Assembly (NCBI GenBank): GCA_030220185.1
Contig: JASPKZ010005709.1
Span: 270,001-334,000 of the forward strand
Direction: 5' to 3'
From: Diploptera punctata
Taxonomy: Eukaryota; Arthropoda; Insecta; Blattodea; Blaberidae
Length of the DNA: 64,000 nucleotides
In this document: positions 41,225-49,140 of the stretch, piece after piece
Numbering within the stretch: position 1 is the stretch's first letter
Layout: each line of letters opens with the position of its first letter
Notes under the pieces: model-generated
The model's input: only the letters and a program-made list of their open reading frames with translations
Database searches by the model: none
What the model was told of the DNA's origin: nothing
Made by a program: the position numbers and the translations under genes

Positions 41225-41535
41225 ACTCATATCCAACTCAGGGATGAGATGAGATGAAGCCCTCTATATAGAGGTCTGTGAATGACAAGGGTGCCGACCG
41301 ACGCACCTGATGCATCATCTCTGGGGCAGATGAATGAAATGAAATGAAATGGATGAGATGAGTATGGAGAAATGGTGGAATTAAATTATTGCAGGAGAAA
41401 ACGGGAAAAACCCCAAGAAAACCTGCCTAAGCTCTGTTTCGTCCACCACGAAACCCATATGACTGAGACTTGATCTCGGAACCCCAGCGGTGAGAGGCAA
41501 GTTTCTAACTGCTTGCGCCATGGAGCTGCCTATTT
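41225..41535 (-). mobile_element. SINE S4 (tRNA-related)
   Basis: On the minus strand the head is AGCTCCATGGCGCAAGCAGT … GGGTTCCGAGATCAAGTCTC (weak A and B boxes). The middle has GTTTTCTTGGGGTTTTTCCC, a motif shared with S3, and the tail is an (ATCTC)n-type run, seen at 41225-41245 as GATGAGATGAGATG. Single copy here. Confidence 0.6.
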
Positions 41536-41689
41536 AGAAAGTAAATTTGTTTCAAAATGAATGAAAAAAAAAAATGTACCCAAAGAATCCAAGAAATTGG
41601 TGGTGGTAGTAGAAGTAAGCCCTTACATCTCTCAATGGCACTTAGGCATTCTCCCTCTCAGGGGAGAAATTCAACTACCTGTATACTAA

Positions 41690-42011
41690 GTTAAGTTATG
41701 TAGATAGGAAATAACACTATGAGGTTTTTTAATATTGTTTATTTTTTATTATTTCACTCACCTCATACTTCGTAATTCATAGCAGACCCTGGGTTTCTTC
41801 ACAAATTTTGTGACATTCTCAATGCTGCGTCACGTTCACAACAACTTCACAAGTTGTGAACGTGACACAGCATTGAGAATGTCACAAAATTTGTGAAGAA
41901 ACAAGTTGTGAATGTGACGCAGCATTGAGAATGTCACAAAATTTGTGAAGAAACCCAGGGTCTGCTATGAATTACGAAGTATGAGGTGAGTGAAATAATA
42001 AAAATAAACAA
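41690..42011. mobile_element. PLE-tail hairpin with 14-bp TSD
   Basis: TACCTGTATACTAA at 41676-41689 and 42012-42025 flanks 322 bp. The unit starts near AGGAAATAACACTATGAGGT, the conserved end read backwards. It contains one minus and two partial plus copies of the tail seen at 16060-16150, and ends GTATGAGGTGAGTGAAATAA. It is the cleanest evidence that a multi-copy inverted PLE tail integrates as a unit. Confidence 0.88.
41919..41968 (+). ncRNA. Hammerhead-like core with U3-A8
   Basis: AGCA-TTGAGAA-TG-TCACAAA…TTTGTGA-A-GAA-ACC(CAG)GGT-C-TGCT. Stem I AGCA:TGCT (two more pairs beyond a mismatch), stem II seven pairs, stem III ACC:GGT with a three-base loop, triplet GUC. C3 and G8 are replaced by U3 and A8, which can still pair. 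Confidence 0.6.
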
Positions 42012-42025
42012 TACCTGTATACTAA

Positions 42026-43055
42026 CTTATGATGAAAGTTAAAAATTAAGTTGTACCTGTTGGTAGGTGACATCGTCCTCAACTATATTAAAATATTGTA
42101 TATAAAATAACTAGAGCACTTTGGAAGTTATTTTCCATCTTATAACTTCCAAAAGTGCTCCAGTTAATTTTATATACAATATTTTTACAAAGTTGAGGAC
42201 GACAGCACCTACCAACAGGTACGAGGGCGGATCGGAAAGTAACGCACAATAATTTTTTTCTGCCTTGGTATTGCAGCTAGAATGTTGAAATTTCATAGAG
42301 ATATAGTTTGAAGTTTTCACTACAGATGGTATTTTTTTCTCAGGTGCACCTCTTGCGAGAGAAGCTTGAACTATGCAACAAAGATGGCGCGCATGCTACA
42401 GTCATCCACCTGTGAGGAACAGAGAGAAGTGTTGTTCGATTTTTGTGGGCCAAAGGGCATAAACCCAGTGAAATTCACAGAGACATGCGTGGCGTGTATG
42501 GGGATGATTGTATGGACCGTAGCAATGTCTCCAGGTGGTGCACATTCTTCCAAGAGGGACGCGTGAACCTTAGTGATTCGCCACGCTCCGGCCGGCCGAC
42601 AACAGCAGCAATCCCGCAGAATGTCAGAGGCATTGAGGCGGCAATTCTGAACGACCGGCGTGTGCAACTGCGAGCATATTGGAACTGGTAACACGATGGG
42701 AAAAATGTGTTGAGAAAGTTGGTGACTATGTCGAAAAGTAGGTAAAAGATGTAAGTTCATTTGTGATTTTTTTCCTTTTTTTTACTATTAAACTTTTTAA
42801 AAAAAAATTATTGTGCGTTACTTTCCGATCCTCCACTTGGACGACTGTAGAATGCGCGCCATCTTTGTTGCATAGTTCAAGCTTCTCTCGCAAGAGGTGC
42901 ACCTGAGAAAAAAATACCATCTGTAGTGAAAACTTCAAACTATATCTCTGTGAAATTTCAACATTCTAGCTGCAATACCAAGGCAGAAAAAAATTATTGT
43001 GCGTTACTTTCCGATCCGCCCTTGTACAATTTAATTTTTAACTTTCATCATATGA
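42026..43055. mobile_element. PLE-tail hairpin split by mariner
   Basis: Left arm 42026-42130 and right arm 42135-42221 are inverted copies of the 23995-24270 tail (CACCTACCAACAGGTAC, TTTTATATACAATAT). The right arm resumes after the mariner at 43025 (ACAATTTAATTTTTAACTTT). The core is truncated at the hairpin centre (AAGATGGAAAATAACTTCC). Confidence 0.75.
42222..43024. mobile_element. mariner derivative: deleted copy plus inverted 5' end
   Basis: TA at 42220-42221 and 43025-43026. The left part is a mariner with its 5' end, the first about 90 codons of transposase (MARMLQSSTC, frameshifted) and, after a deletion at 42678, the last about 20 codons and 3' TIR (ending 42831). From 42832 the 5' end is repeated in inverse orientation. 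TIR CGAGGGCGGATCGGAAAGTA. Not coding-competent. Confidence 0.88.
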
Positions 43056-43194
43056 CTTCACCTCAACGGAATTTGATATGAATTTTACTAGTATTTATAC
43101 TAACTTGGTTACACTTGTTTTTGGACATATGTCATTGAGTCAGTGTTCTGCCTCTTAGTGACATCTAGGAAACCAATATTTAAAAAAACAATAA

Positions 43195-43870
43195 GATTGT
43201 GTACCTGTTGTGGCAGTCGTCCTCAACAAATTATATTTGTATAAATATTCAGTTAGGACTTTTGGAACTGGTTCCATTTTCGAAAGCTGTTCATTGGGTA
43301 CTGATTTTGTTCAACACAATAGAAAACTCCCTCTTAACAACGCAAAGAGAAAATGATAACAGAAAAATAAACATCTTAGAAGAAATAGAAATCATAAAGC
43401 AAGCAAGAAATGATAACCTGCTGAACGAGAACACGCCCTACCAGATCAACCCATTATACAATATATTCGTTAAACGAAACCAGTACCCAATGAACAGCTT
43501 TGAAAATGGAACTGGTTCCAAAAGGCCTGGCTGAATATTTTATTTTTCTTTCTTTCTTCTTCTTCATGGTTTAGGCTTATTTACTAGCCTGTTCCGGTTC
43601 CAAATTGCTGCTCTTTCCATCTTTTCCTTGGTCTTCCCAAACTTCTTCTTCCTCGTGGTGAATAGTCATCCTTGCCAAGTGTTCTTTCCAGTTTGTTCTG
43701 TATTTCTCTATTGTTGTGTTTAATTCCTCTACTTTTAGTTGATGTCTTATTTCTGGGTTGTTATTTTATACAAATATAATTTGTTGAGGAAGACTCCCAC
43801 AACAGGTACAAAATTATATTGTATTTTAAATATTAACAATAATCTCAATGGAACAAAATACCAAGTAGCA
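43195..43870. mobile_element. PLE tail with C-terminal coding, split by a LINE relic
   Basis: Left minus tail (CTGTTGTGGCAGTCGTCCTC, degraded core) faces a plus copy with coding: NTIENSLLTTQRENDNRKIN, ILEEIEIIKQARNDNLLNEN, TPYQINPLYNIFV, which resembles the last residues of PLE polyproteins. Then a degraded core (TTGAAAATGGAAC…GTTCCAAAAG). LINE relic sequence (about 43553-43765) interrupts before ACAAATATAATTTGTTGAGG and CCACAACAGGTAC. Sister tail at 48640-48800. Confidence 0.65.
43553..43765 (-). pseudogene. LINE relic inserted in PLE tail
   Basis: Begins at the left with a TTCTTTCTTCTTCTTC run (a GAA tail on the minus strand). The minus strand has PRKKKFGKTKEKMERAAIWN, a basic C-terminal-type stretch. 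Family not assigned. Confidence 0.45.
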
Positions 43871-44065
43871 CACTGGAGATAAGAATAAAAAATAGGAAGT
43901 ATCTATTAGGAAGACTAATATTCAGGCAGATAGACCAGATGTGGGAAAACCTAAAGGCAATAGGAGTAGAGTGGACAGCAATCATGAACGAAAAATGCTG
44001 GGAGGATAGAAATGTGTGGAGAAAGCTAAGTCGGATGACCCATATGAAAAAATGAAAACATTCTA
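43865..44065 (+). pseudogene. LINE C-terminal relic
   Basis: Reads KNRKYLLGRLIFRQIDQMWE, NLKAIGVEWTAIMNEKCWED, RNVWRKLSRMTHMKK. The …W..A…R.VWR… ending is typical of LINE C-termini. One open frame but no start. Confidence 0.5.
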
Positions 44066-44089
44066 TAGAAGAAGTACTTATTTTGTATT

Positions 44090-44215
44090 TGAAGAAAAAA
44101 ATTATATACTCAGACTGGGGTTTGAACCCAGGACCTTTGGCTTTCTAGGCCAATGCTCTACCACTGAGCTACCTGAGAAAGTCCAATCTTAACGCAAATA
44201 TATCTCTTACACACT
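44090..44215 (-). repeat. tRNA-like cassette
   Basis: rc reads GGTAGCTCAGTGGTAGAGCA, TTGGC(CTAGAAA)GCCAA, GGTCCTGGGTTCAAACCCC. The anticodon arm here has U33 and would read AGA. Flanks TTTGAAGAAAAAAAT and ATATATCTCTTA match the other cassettes. The following AAATGGCGGCTTCTTGTTTA block is shared with 36700-37350. Confidence 0.6.
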
Positions 44216-44329
44216 GTTAATTTCCGATCGCCGAATGTTACTAACATTTGCTCGATCATGCAAATGGCGGCTTCTTGTTTAAGAAGACATTTATTGGGAA
44301 TTTAAACACTACTTTATTATTATTATTTA

Positions 44330-44525
44330 ATTTTAGGAAGTGATATTTTGAGGTTATTTTAATTATATTATTTTTAGTCTGAACATCTTACATCAGTATT
44401 AATGTTGATTTGTTCTTGGACATGTTTCAAAACAATTCTGTTTATCATCTGGACAAGCTGATGATAAAACAGAATTGTTTTGAAACATGTCCAAGAACAA
44501 ATCAACATTAATATTGAGTTATTCA
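44330..44525. mobile_element. PLE-tail hairpin
   Basis: Starts TAGGAAGTGATATTTTGAGG (conserved end, reversed). The left arm reads CAGTATTAATGTTGATTTGT and the right arm ACAAATCAACATTAATATTG. Same family as 37351-37612. The minus core is degraded at the centre; the plus core is intact. Confidence 0.82.
44455..44490 (+). ncRNA. Hammerhead-like core
   Basis: CTGATGA-T-AAAACA(GAAT)TGTTTT-GAA-ACATGT-C. Differs from the 37490 copy only at N7 (T versus C), the one variable core position. Confidence 0.52.
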
Positions 44526-45121
44526 AGTTAAAATTGGGAAACACATTATGAGGTTCTTAATTTATAAATTAATGAGTCATTTTAACATCTTACCTCATAT
44601 TTCCTGTTTTATCAAACACGGTAACTATAGTTTTCAAATGATCTTGTCATTCATTTCAACTGCCATTATGACTACCGGATATTCGTTGGAATCTCCCTCT
44701 ATAACGTTGCCATCTGGTGTTGATTTGACGAACTTCGAGATATCGTTGCCATCTGGTATTGATTTGATGAACTTCGAGATGAGGTCACGTTCATCCGGAA
44801 TGTCAAAATTCATAGATTTAAATTTGTTCTTCTGTATAAATATTTTCTCCCAAACTGTCAAATCCAAAGGTTTTTCCAAATGTTTTAGAAGTTTAGCTTC
44901 TTTTTCAATTCTATGACCTTCCAACAAACAGGAAAAACAAAAAGAAATTTGGACACTCGCACAAAGGAACACTTTAGAAATATTAAAAATGGTGAAATTG
45001 AAAAATCAGCTATTGCAGCACATAGTTTGTTGGAAGGTCATAGAATTGAAAAAGAAGCTAAACTTCTAAAACATTTGGAAAAACCTTTGATTTGACAGTT
45101 TGGGAGAAAATATTTATACAG

Positions 45122-45435
45122 TAAAAGTAAAAGTAAAAGTAAAGTGATCCCACAACAGACCCGGAGGCCCTTGGGGTAGTAGGAGGTTAGGGCTCCCACT
45201 TTTTCTAGACAATCGGCACTTTATGTCAGCCGGTTGTCAGCCCTGCGTGACGGCCGTCTTTACCCCCAGAACAAGCATCTGGTACTCATTTCCGTTAGAG
45301 GCTGAGTCGACCCCAGGGCCATAGTGCCGCCAGAGGGTTTGGGTCAGTTTAAAAATCCTGACCCCAACGGGACTTGAACCCTCGACCCTCCGGCTTGTAG
45401 ATCAGTGCCTTAACCACTACGCTACGGCGTGCCCC
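45122..45435 (-). mobile_element. SINE S1 with 16-bp TSD
   Basis: GAAAATATTTATACAG at 45106-45121 and 45436-45451. Full-length minus copy: head GGGGCACGCCGTAGCGTAGT and GGTCGAGGGTTCAAGTCCC, tail (ACTTTT)n. Best reference copy of the family in this window. Confidence 0.95.
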
Positions 45436-45619
45436 GAAAATATTTATACAGAAGAACAAATTTAAATCTATGAATTTTGACATTCCGGATGAACGTGACC
45501 TCATCTCGAAGTTCATCAAATCAATACCAGATGGCAACGATATCTCGAAGTTCGTCAAATCAACACCAGATGGCAACGTTATAGAGGGAGATTCCAACGA
45601 ATATCCGGTAGTCATAATG

Positions 45620-45666
45620 GCGGTTGAAAATGAATGACAAGATCATTTGAAAACTATAGTTACCGT
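45620..45666 (+). ncRNA. Hammerhead-like core with U3-A8
   Basis: GCGG-TTGAAAA-T-GAATGA(CAAGA)TCATTT-GAA-AACTATAGTT-A-CCGT. Stem I GCGG:CCGT (one G·U), stem II six pairs, stem III a 10-nt palindrome. U3 and A8 replace C3 and G8. Confidence 0.6.
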
Positions 45667-45760
45667 GTTTGATAAAACAGGAAATATGAGGTAAGATGTT
45701 AAAATGACTCATTAATTTATAAATTAATATTGAGGTAAGATGATCGGACTAAAAATAATA

Positions 45761-46085
45761 TAACTACTTTATAAACCCAGTAGGGTTTCTTTCAATGTTT
45801 TTATTATTAATTTAACACTTTTCATCGAAGGATAATTATATTTGAAGAGAAAAATTATACACTCAGACTGGGGTTTGAACCCAGGACCTTTGGCTTATTT
45901 TGTGTTTTTCAGCCTAAAACTGATTTGTATATTGGAAAATATTTGTAATATTACAGAGTAGTGATACTTACTGTATTCTTCAAGTACGAATATTCCTCCC
46001 TTTTGAGTAAAACACTTGCGGATGTGGTCGAGTCGCACAAAGAACTGAAATAAACACAACAACTTTAAACAAAACCCTGGTTACA
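45761..46085. repeat. Truncated tRNA-like cassette and spacer
   Basis: 45770-45895 repeats the cassette's leader (CTACTTTATAAACCCAGTAG, TTTGAAGAGAAAAATTATAC, ACTCAGACTGGGGTTTGAAC) but stops in the T-arm region. 45900-46085 holds nothing I recognise. Confidence 0.55.
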
Positions 46086-46089
46086 ACAT

Positions 46090-46780
46090 TTACAAGCTTA
46101 TATTTGAAGAGAAAAATTCATGCGTACACTGGGGTTTGAACTCAGAACCTTTAGCTTTATATGTTAATGCTCTACCATCTGAGCTATCCTAAGCCTCCAA
46201 ATGTAAAGGCAAATTTTTCTCTTATACATTTCAATTGCCAAGAGCGCCAAAGGCTACAAACCATTGCTCAACACATAACAAGCTTTAATAGTGAATAGAG
46301 AACATATTTTTAACGACTCACCTCATATAATTTCAAATTTCTTTGATACCGGCGGTATCTTGTCTGTATCAAAGAAATTTGAAATTATATGAGGTGAGTC
46401 GTTAAAAATATGTTCTCCACTCACTATTAATGATATAACCTCATAATGTTTACTTCCCAATATTAATTTAAATATAATTAGCTGCTTCTTTATAAAGCCA
46501 ATAGATCTTCTTTCAATGTTTTTATTATAAATTTAACATTTCTCATTGATTCCCATTAAAAATCTTCTTAAATAAGAAGCCGCTATTTGTGTGCTTACAG
46601 CCTTGGGAACTGAAATGTATGAGAGAAATATTTGCATTTAGATTAGAGACCTAGGATTGCTCAGGTAGTAGGGCATTAGTGTATATAACTAAAGGGACTG
46701 GGTTCAAACCCCAGTCTAGGCATTATATTTTTCTCTTCAAATATAATTTGTCCATCAGCGAAAAATCTTAAATTTATAAT
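46090..46780. mobile_element. Palindrome: tRNA-like cassette / PLE hairpin / tRNA-like cassette
   Basis: Minus tRNA-like at about 46116-46195 (rc GCTCAGATGGTAGAGCATTA, GAGTTCAAACCCC) and plus tRNA-like at about 46655-46725 (GGGTTCAAACCCCAGTC) flank an inner hairpin. In that hairpin CTCACCTCATATAATTTCAA opposes TTGAAATTATATGAGGTGAG. The inner hairpin lacks a complete core. It shows the tRNA-like and PLE-tail modules combined in one symmetric structure. Confidence 0.75.
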
Positions 46781-47008
46781 AAAAACATTTACAAGCATAT
46801 TTCCCAAACTGTATGACATTACAATTATTTGCAACTATAATTATTAATATATTTTGCATTTTTGTAATATTAATCCGCCCTGATTATAAAAGCTAATATA
46901 ATGAATTCAAATGCTTCATGATTGCCATAAAATATCTGTAGCTCAGAAATCTAGATTCACAATTTCCATAATTCACAGGAGGGAGAATTTACTACTTTGT
47001 ACCACTAA
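46781..47008. other. Unassigned spacer
   Basis: AT-rich, no feature supported. Confidence 0.3.
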
Positions 47009-47240
47009 GGCTGGTATTCAAGAACAAAGTTTTCCGTGAAGAGCAACTCTTAGCCCGTCTCTCCGTGGTTAATTATGAGGGTCATGCAGAACCTACTCTA
47101 ACTGGCTCACTCTATTCAACATCATGTGCTAACAAGATATTTATTTAAAAAAATTCTGGGAACAATTGAAAGATGAGAGCCTCAGCTTACGGAAGAAGAA
47201 GATGTCATGGCCTAGAAAGCTTGGTTCTTGAATACTGGTC
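47009..47240. mobile_element. 232-bp MITE, TAA TSD
   Basis: TAA at 47006-47008 and 47241-47243. Inverted ends GGCTGGTATTCAAGAACAAA and, from the right, GACCAGTATTCAAGAACCAA. TWA duplication and GG ends suggest a PIF/Harbinger-type MITE distinct from the GGGTCG family. No ORF. Confidence 0.82.
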
Positions 47241-47558
47241 TAAGTGATATTGGAGTTACAGCGGCTTTTATACAAGCCTAAATTAGCATTAATAAAGATG
47301 AGAGTTACTACTTTTATCTTCAAATAGATATCTTTCTTGTGATTAATACTACATCAAATCACTGGAAATAGAGTTACAACTCTTGACCTCTGAAGTACAG
47401 ACATGTATACACCATGAGAAGGACCAACACTACCAATAAGAAATTGTTACAAATCAAAAGCTAATAAAGTTATTGTAACATTGTTGTTGCAAAACATAGA
47501 TAAACTCAATAAGTTTTATGGTGACAACAATGAAATTGAATTTTTATACAAAAAAATC
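47241..47558. other. Unassigned
   Basis: Contains a tRNA-like-looking stretch near 47370-47425 that is too weak to call. Otherwise AT-rich. Confidence 0.3.
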
Positions 47559-47621
47559 ACTATGAGGCTTAATTTAAGATTGAATTAAAATACTTCACAC
47601 TTCATCTCATATCCAGTCTTC

Positions 47622-47670
47622 TAATTAGACTGCAGTTTCAAAGCTTTGGCAGCTTCATCTTCATTAATTA
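47622..47670 (-). ncRNA. Hammerhead-like core with 6-bp stem I
   Basis: TAATTA-ATGAAGA-T-GAAGCT(GCCAA)AGCTTT-GAA-ACTGCAGT-C-TAATTA. Stem I six pairs, stem II six pairs (one G·U), stem III palindrome ACTGCAGT, triplet GUC. Only C3 (here A) departs from the core. Confidence 0.62.
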
Positions 47671-47827
47671 CTCATCGACTGATGTTATGTCTATCCGAAG
47701 AACTGATTCTTCTTCCCTTTGTTGGTGGACTGATAAATCTCTGGATCTAATCAGAATCAGCAGGAATTTTGAAAATGAATGAGTAATTTTTTAACATCTT
47801 ACCTCATATTTTATGTTTCTTCAAACA

Positions 47828-47871
47828 CGGGAACTAGTTTTCGAGAGAAGGATCTCTCTCATTTTCAACCG
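47828..47871 (-). ncRNA. Hammerhead-like core with U3-A8
   Basis: CGG-TTGAAAA-T-GAGAGA…TCTCTC-GAA-AACTAGTT-C-CCG. Stem II is six perfect pairs of different sequence from its sister at 45620-45666. Stem III palindrome AACTAGTT, triplet UUC, stem I CGG:CCG. Confidence 0.6.
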
Positions 47872-48149
47872 ACATTATGACTACCAGATTTTCGTTGGAA
47901 TCTCCTGTCAATAATGTTGGCATCTGGTATTGATTTCTTCTCTCGAAAACTAGTTCCCGTGTTTGAAGAAACATAAAATATGAGGTAAGATGTTAATAAA
48001 GACTCATTAATTTACGAATTAAGAACCTCATAATGTTATTTCCCATATTTAACTATGATGGAATTTTAAAGTTCATAAGTTTTTCTTTCTTAAGAATTAA
48101 ATGAATCGTGATTTCTTCTTACCTCATACTTCTATGTTTTTTTAAACAC

Positions 48150-48192
48150 AGCACTGCAGTATCAGCGACCCATTGTCACCATCCTCAGCTGT
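48150..48192 (-). ncRNA. Hammerhead-like core, decayed
   Basis: CTGAGGA-T-GGTGAC…GTCGC then TGATAC where GAAAC is expected. Core 5' part and stem II are present; the GAA part is lost. Confidence 0.35.
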
Positions 48193-48515
48193 TTTCAGTC
48201 GTGAATGGGTCGCTGATACTGCAGTGCTGTGTTTAAAAAAACATACAAGTATGAGGTAAGATTCATTTAATTCTTATGAATTTAACCTCATAATGTTAAA
48301 AATTCCCAAATTTAATATATAAATTTTTCTTTCTTGTTTATTTTAATGTGGATTTTTTCCCAAACCATGAGTTCTTTTTGTTTTTCTATTTGTTTAATTA
48401 GTGGTTTATGAACTTCGAAATTTCCACGGATTCTGATTGGATCCGGAGGTTCATCGGTCCACCAACAGAGATAAGAAGAAGTAGTTCTTCTCATCAATGT
48501 AACATCAGTCGATGA

Positions 48516-48565
48516 GAAATTATTGAAGATGAAGCTGTCCAGGCTTTGAAACCGTAGCCTACTTA
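48516..48565 (+). ncRNA. Hammerhead-like core
   Basis: Sister of 47622-47670: AAATTA-TTGAAGA-T-GAAGCT(GTCC…)GGCTTT-GAA-ACCGTAGC-C-TACTTA. Stem II keeps pairing through a U·G. Stems I and III are weakened. Confidence 0.48.
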
Positions 48566-48639
48566 AAAGACTGGATATGAGGTGAGGTATGAAACATTTC
48601 AATTTAATCTTAACAATAAAATTATTAAAAAAATAAATA

Positions 48640-48800
48640 AAATGTTGTACCTGTTGTGGTAGTCTTCCTCAACAAATTATATTTGTATAAAATATTCAAC
48701 TAGGCCGTTCGGAACCTGTTCCATTTTCAAAGCAATATTTTATACAAATATAATTTGCTGAGGAAGACTGCCACAACAGGTACAAAATTGTATTTTTTTT
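48640..48800. mobile_element. PLE-tail hairpin
   Basis: GTACCTGTTGTGGTAGTCTT opposes AAGACTGCCACAACAGGTAC, with ACAAATTATATTTGTATAAA inside. The minus core (TTTGAAAATGGAAC…GTTCCGAACGG) is degraded. Same family as 43195-43870. Confidence 0.78.
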
Positions 48801-48984
48801 TTAAATATTTAACAATAACATCAATGGTACAAAATGTTTCTTAAAAGTATTAACAATGAAATTATTATTTTAAATTTTGTGGTGCCAATAAAATTTCATT
48901 TTCTCATGTTTATTTTAATTTTAAGTTTTGTGATGACAACAATTAAATTACTTAAATTCTCATGTTTATTTGTTGTTTGTTTTG

Positions 48985-49055
48985 ATGTCTTCCAACAAGA
49001 TGGAGCTCCCCCACATTATGGAAGGAAACAATGCTCAGGATTTTTAAGCCATGAA
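48985..49055 (+). pseudogene. Tc1/mariner-type transposase scrap
   Basis: FDVFQQDGAPPHYGRKQCSG: the second-Asp block of a DDE transposase. A min-strand tRNA-like segment (rc …GGTTCGTGGGTTCAAACCC) follows at about 49061-49140. Confidence 0.6.
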
Positions 49056-49140
49056 AATAAAAATTGACTGTAACAGGGTTTGAACCCACGAACCTCAAAA
49101 CCAGAGGTGCACATGTGGAAATTTACTGATTACCACACAA

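Larger units (their letters stand above)
44530..45760. mobile_element. PLE 3' end with GIY-YIG tail, inverted pair, SINE inside
   Basis: Minus arm 44530-44972 encodes EGHRIEKEAKLLKHLEKPLD, LTVWEKIFIQKNKFKSMNFD, IPDERDLISKFIKSIPDGND. Plus arm 44913-45715 encodes TGKTKRNLDTRTKEHFRNIK, NGEIEKSAIAAHSLLEGHRI, then is cut by S1 (45122-45435) and resumes with NKFKSMNFDIPDERDLISKF. KTKRNLDTRTKEH and SAIAAH belong to the GIY-YIG nuclease domain, here without its N-terminal half. Both arms end in the same tail (GAGGTAAGATGTTA). Confidence 0.85.
47560..48610. mobile_element. Nested PLE-tail hairpins, three families
   Basis: Outer pair: minus arm 47560-47775 and plus arm about 48415-48610 share ATCAGTCGATGAG, AGTCCACCAACA and a TGGATATGAGGTGAG-type box. 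Inside them sit a second hairpin (47776-48045, family of 44530-45760, ACATCTTACCTCATATTTTA) and a third (48046-48310, CTTACCTCATACTTCTATG / CATACAAGTATGAGGTAAG). A minus-strand PLE coding scrap (KPLIKQIEKQKELMVWEKIH) lies at 48330-48415. Four cores are visible. Confidence 0.75.

Noticed and set aside
40440..42025. Host microRNA precursors from the hairpins
   Set aside because: Arms are 80-300 bp, nearly perfect, multi-copy and bounded by TSDs at two loci, as expected of mobile elements. Small-RNA production remains possible but is not supported by sequence alone.
48150..48192. Intact hammerhead
   Set aside because: CTGAGGAT and a stem are present but the GAAAC half reads TGATAC. Kept only as a decayed core.
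30914..48310. CRISPR array or bacterial repeat-spacer system
   Set aside because: The recurring short boxes are at irregular spacing, inverted, and belong to PLE hairpins. The window is eukaryotic in every respect.
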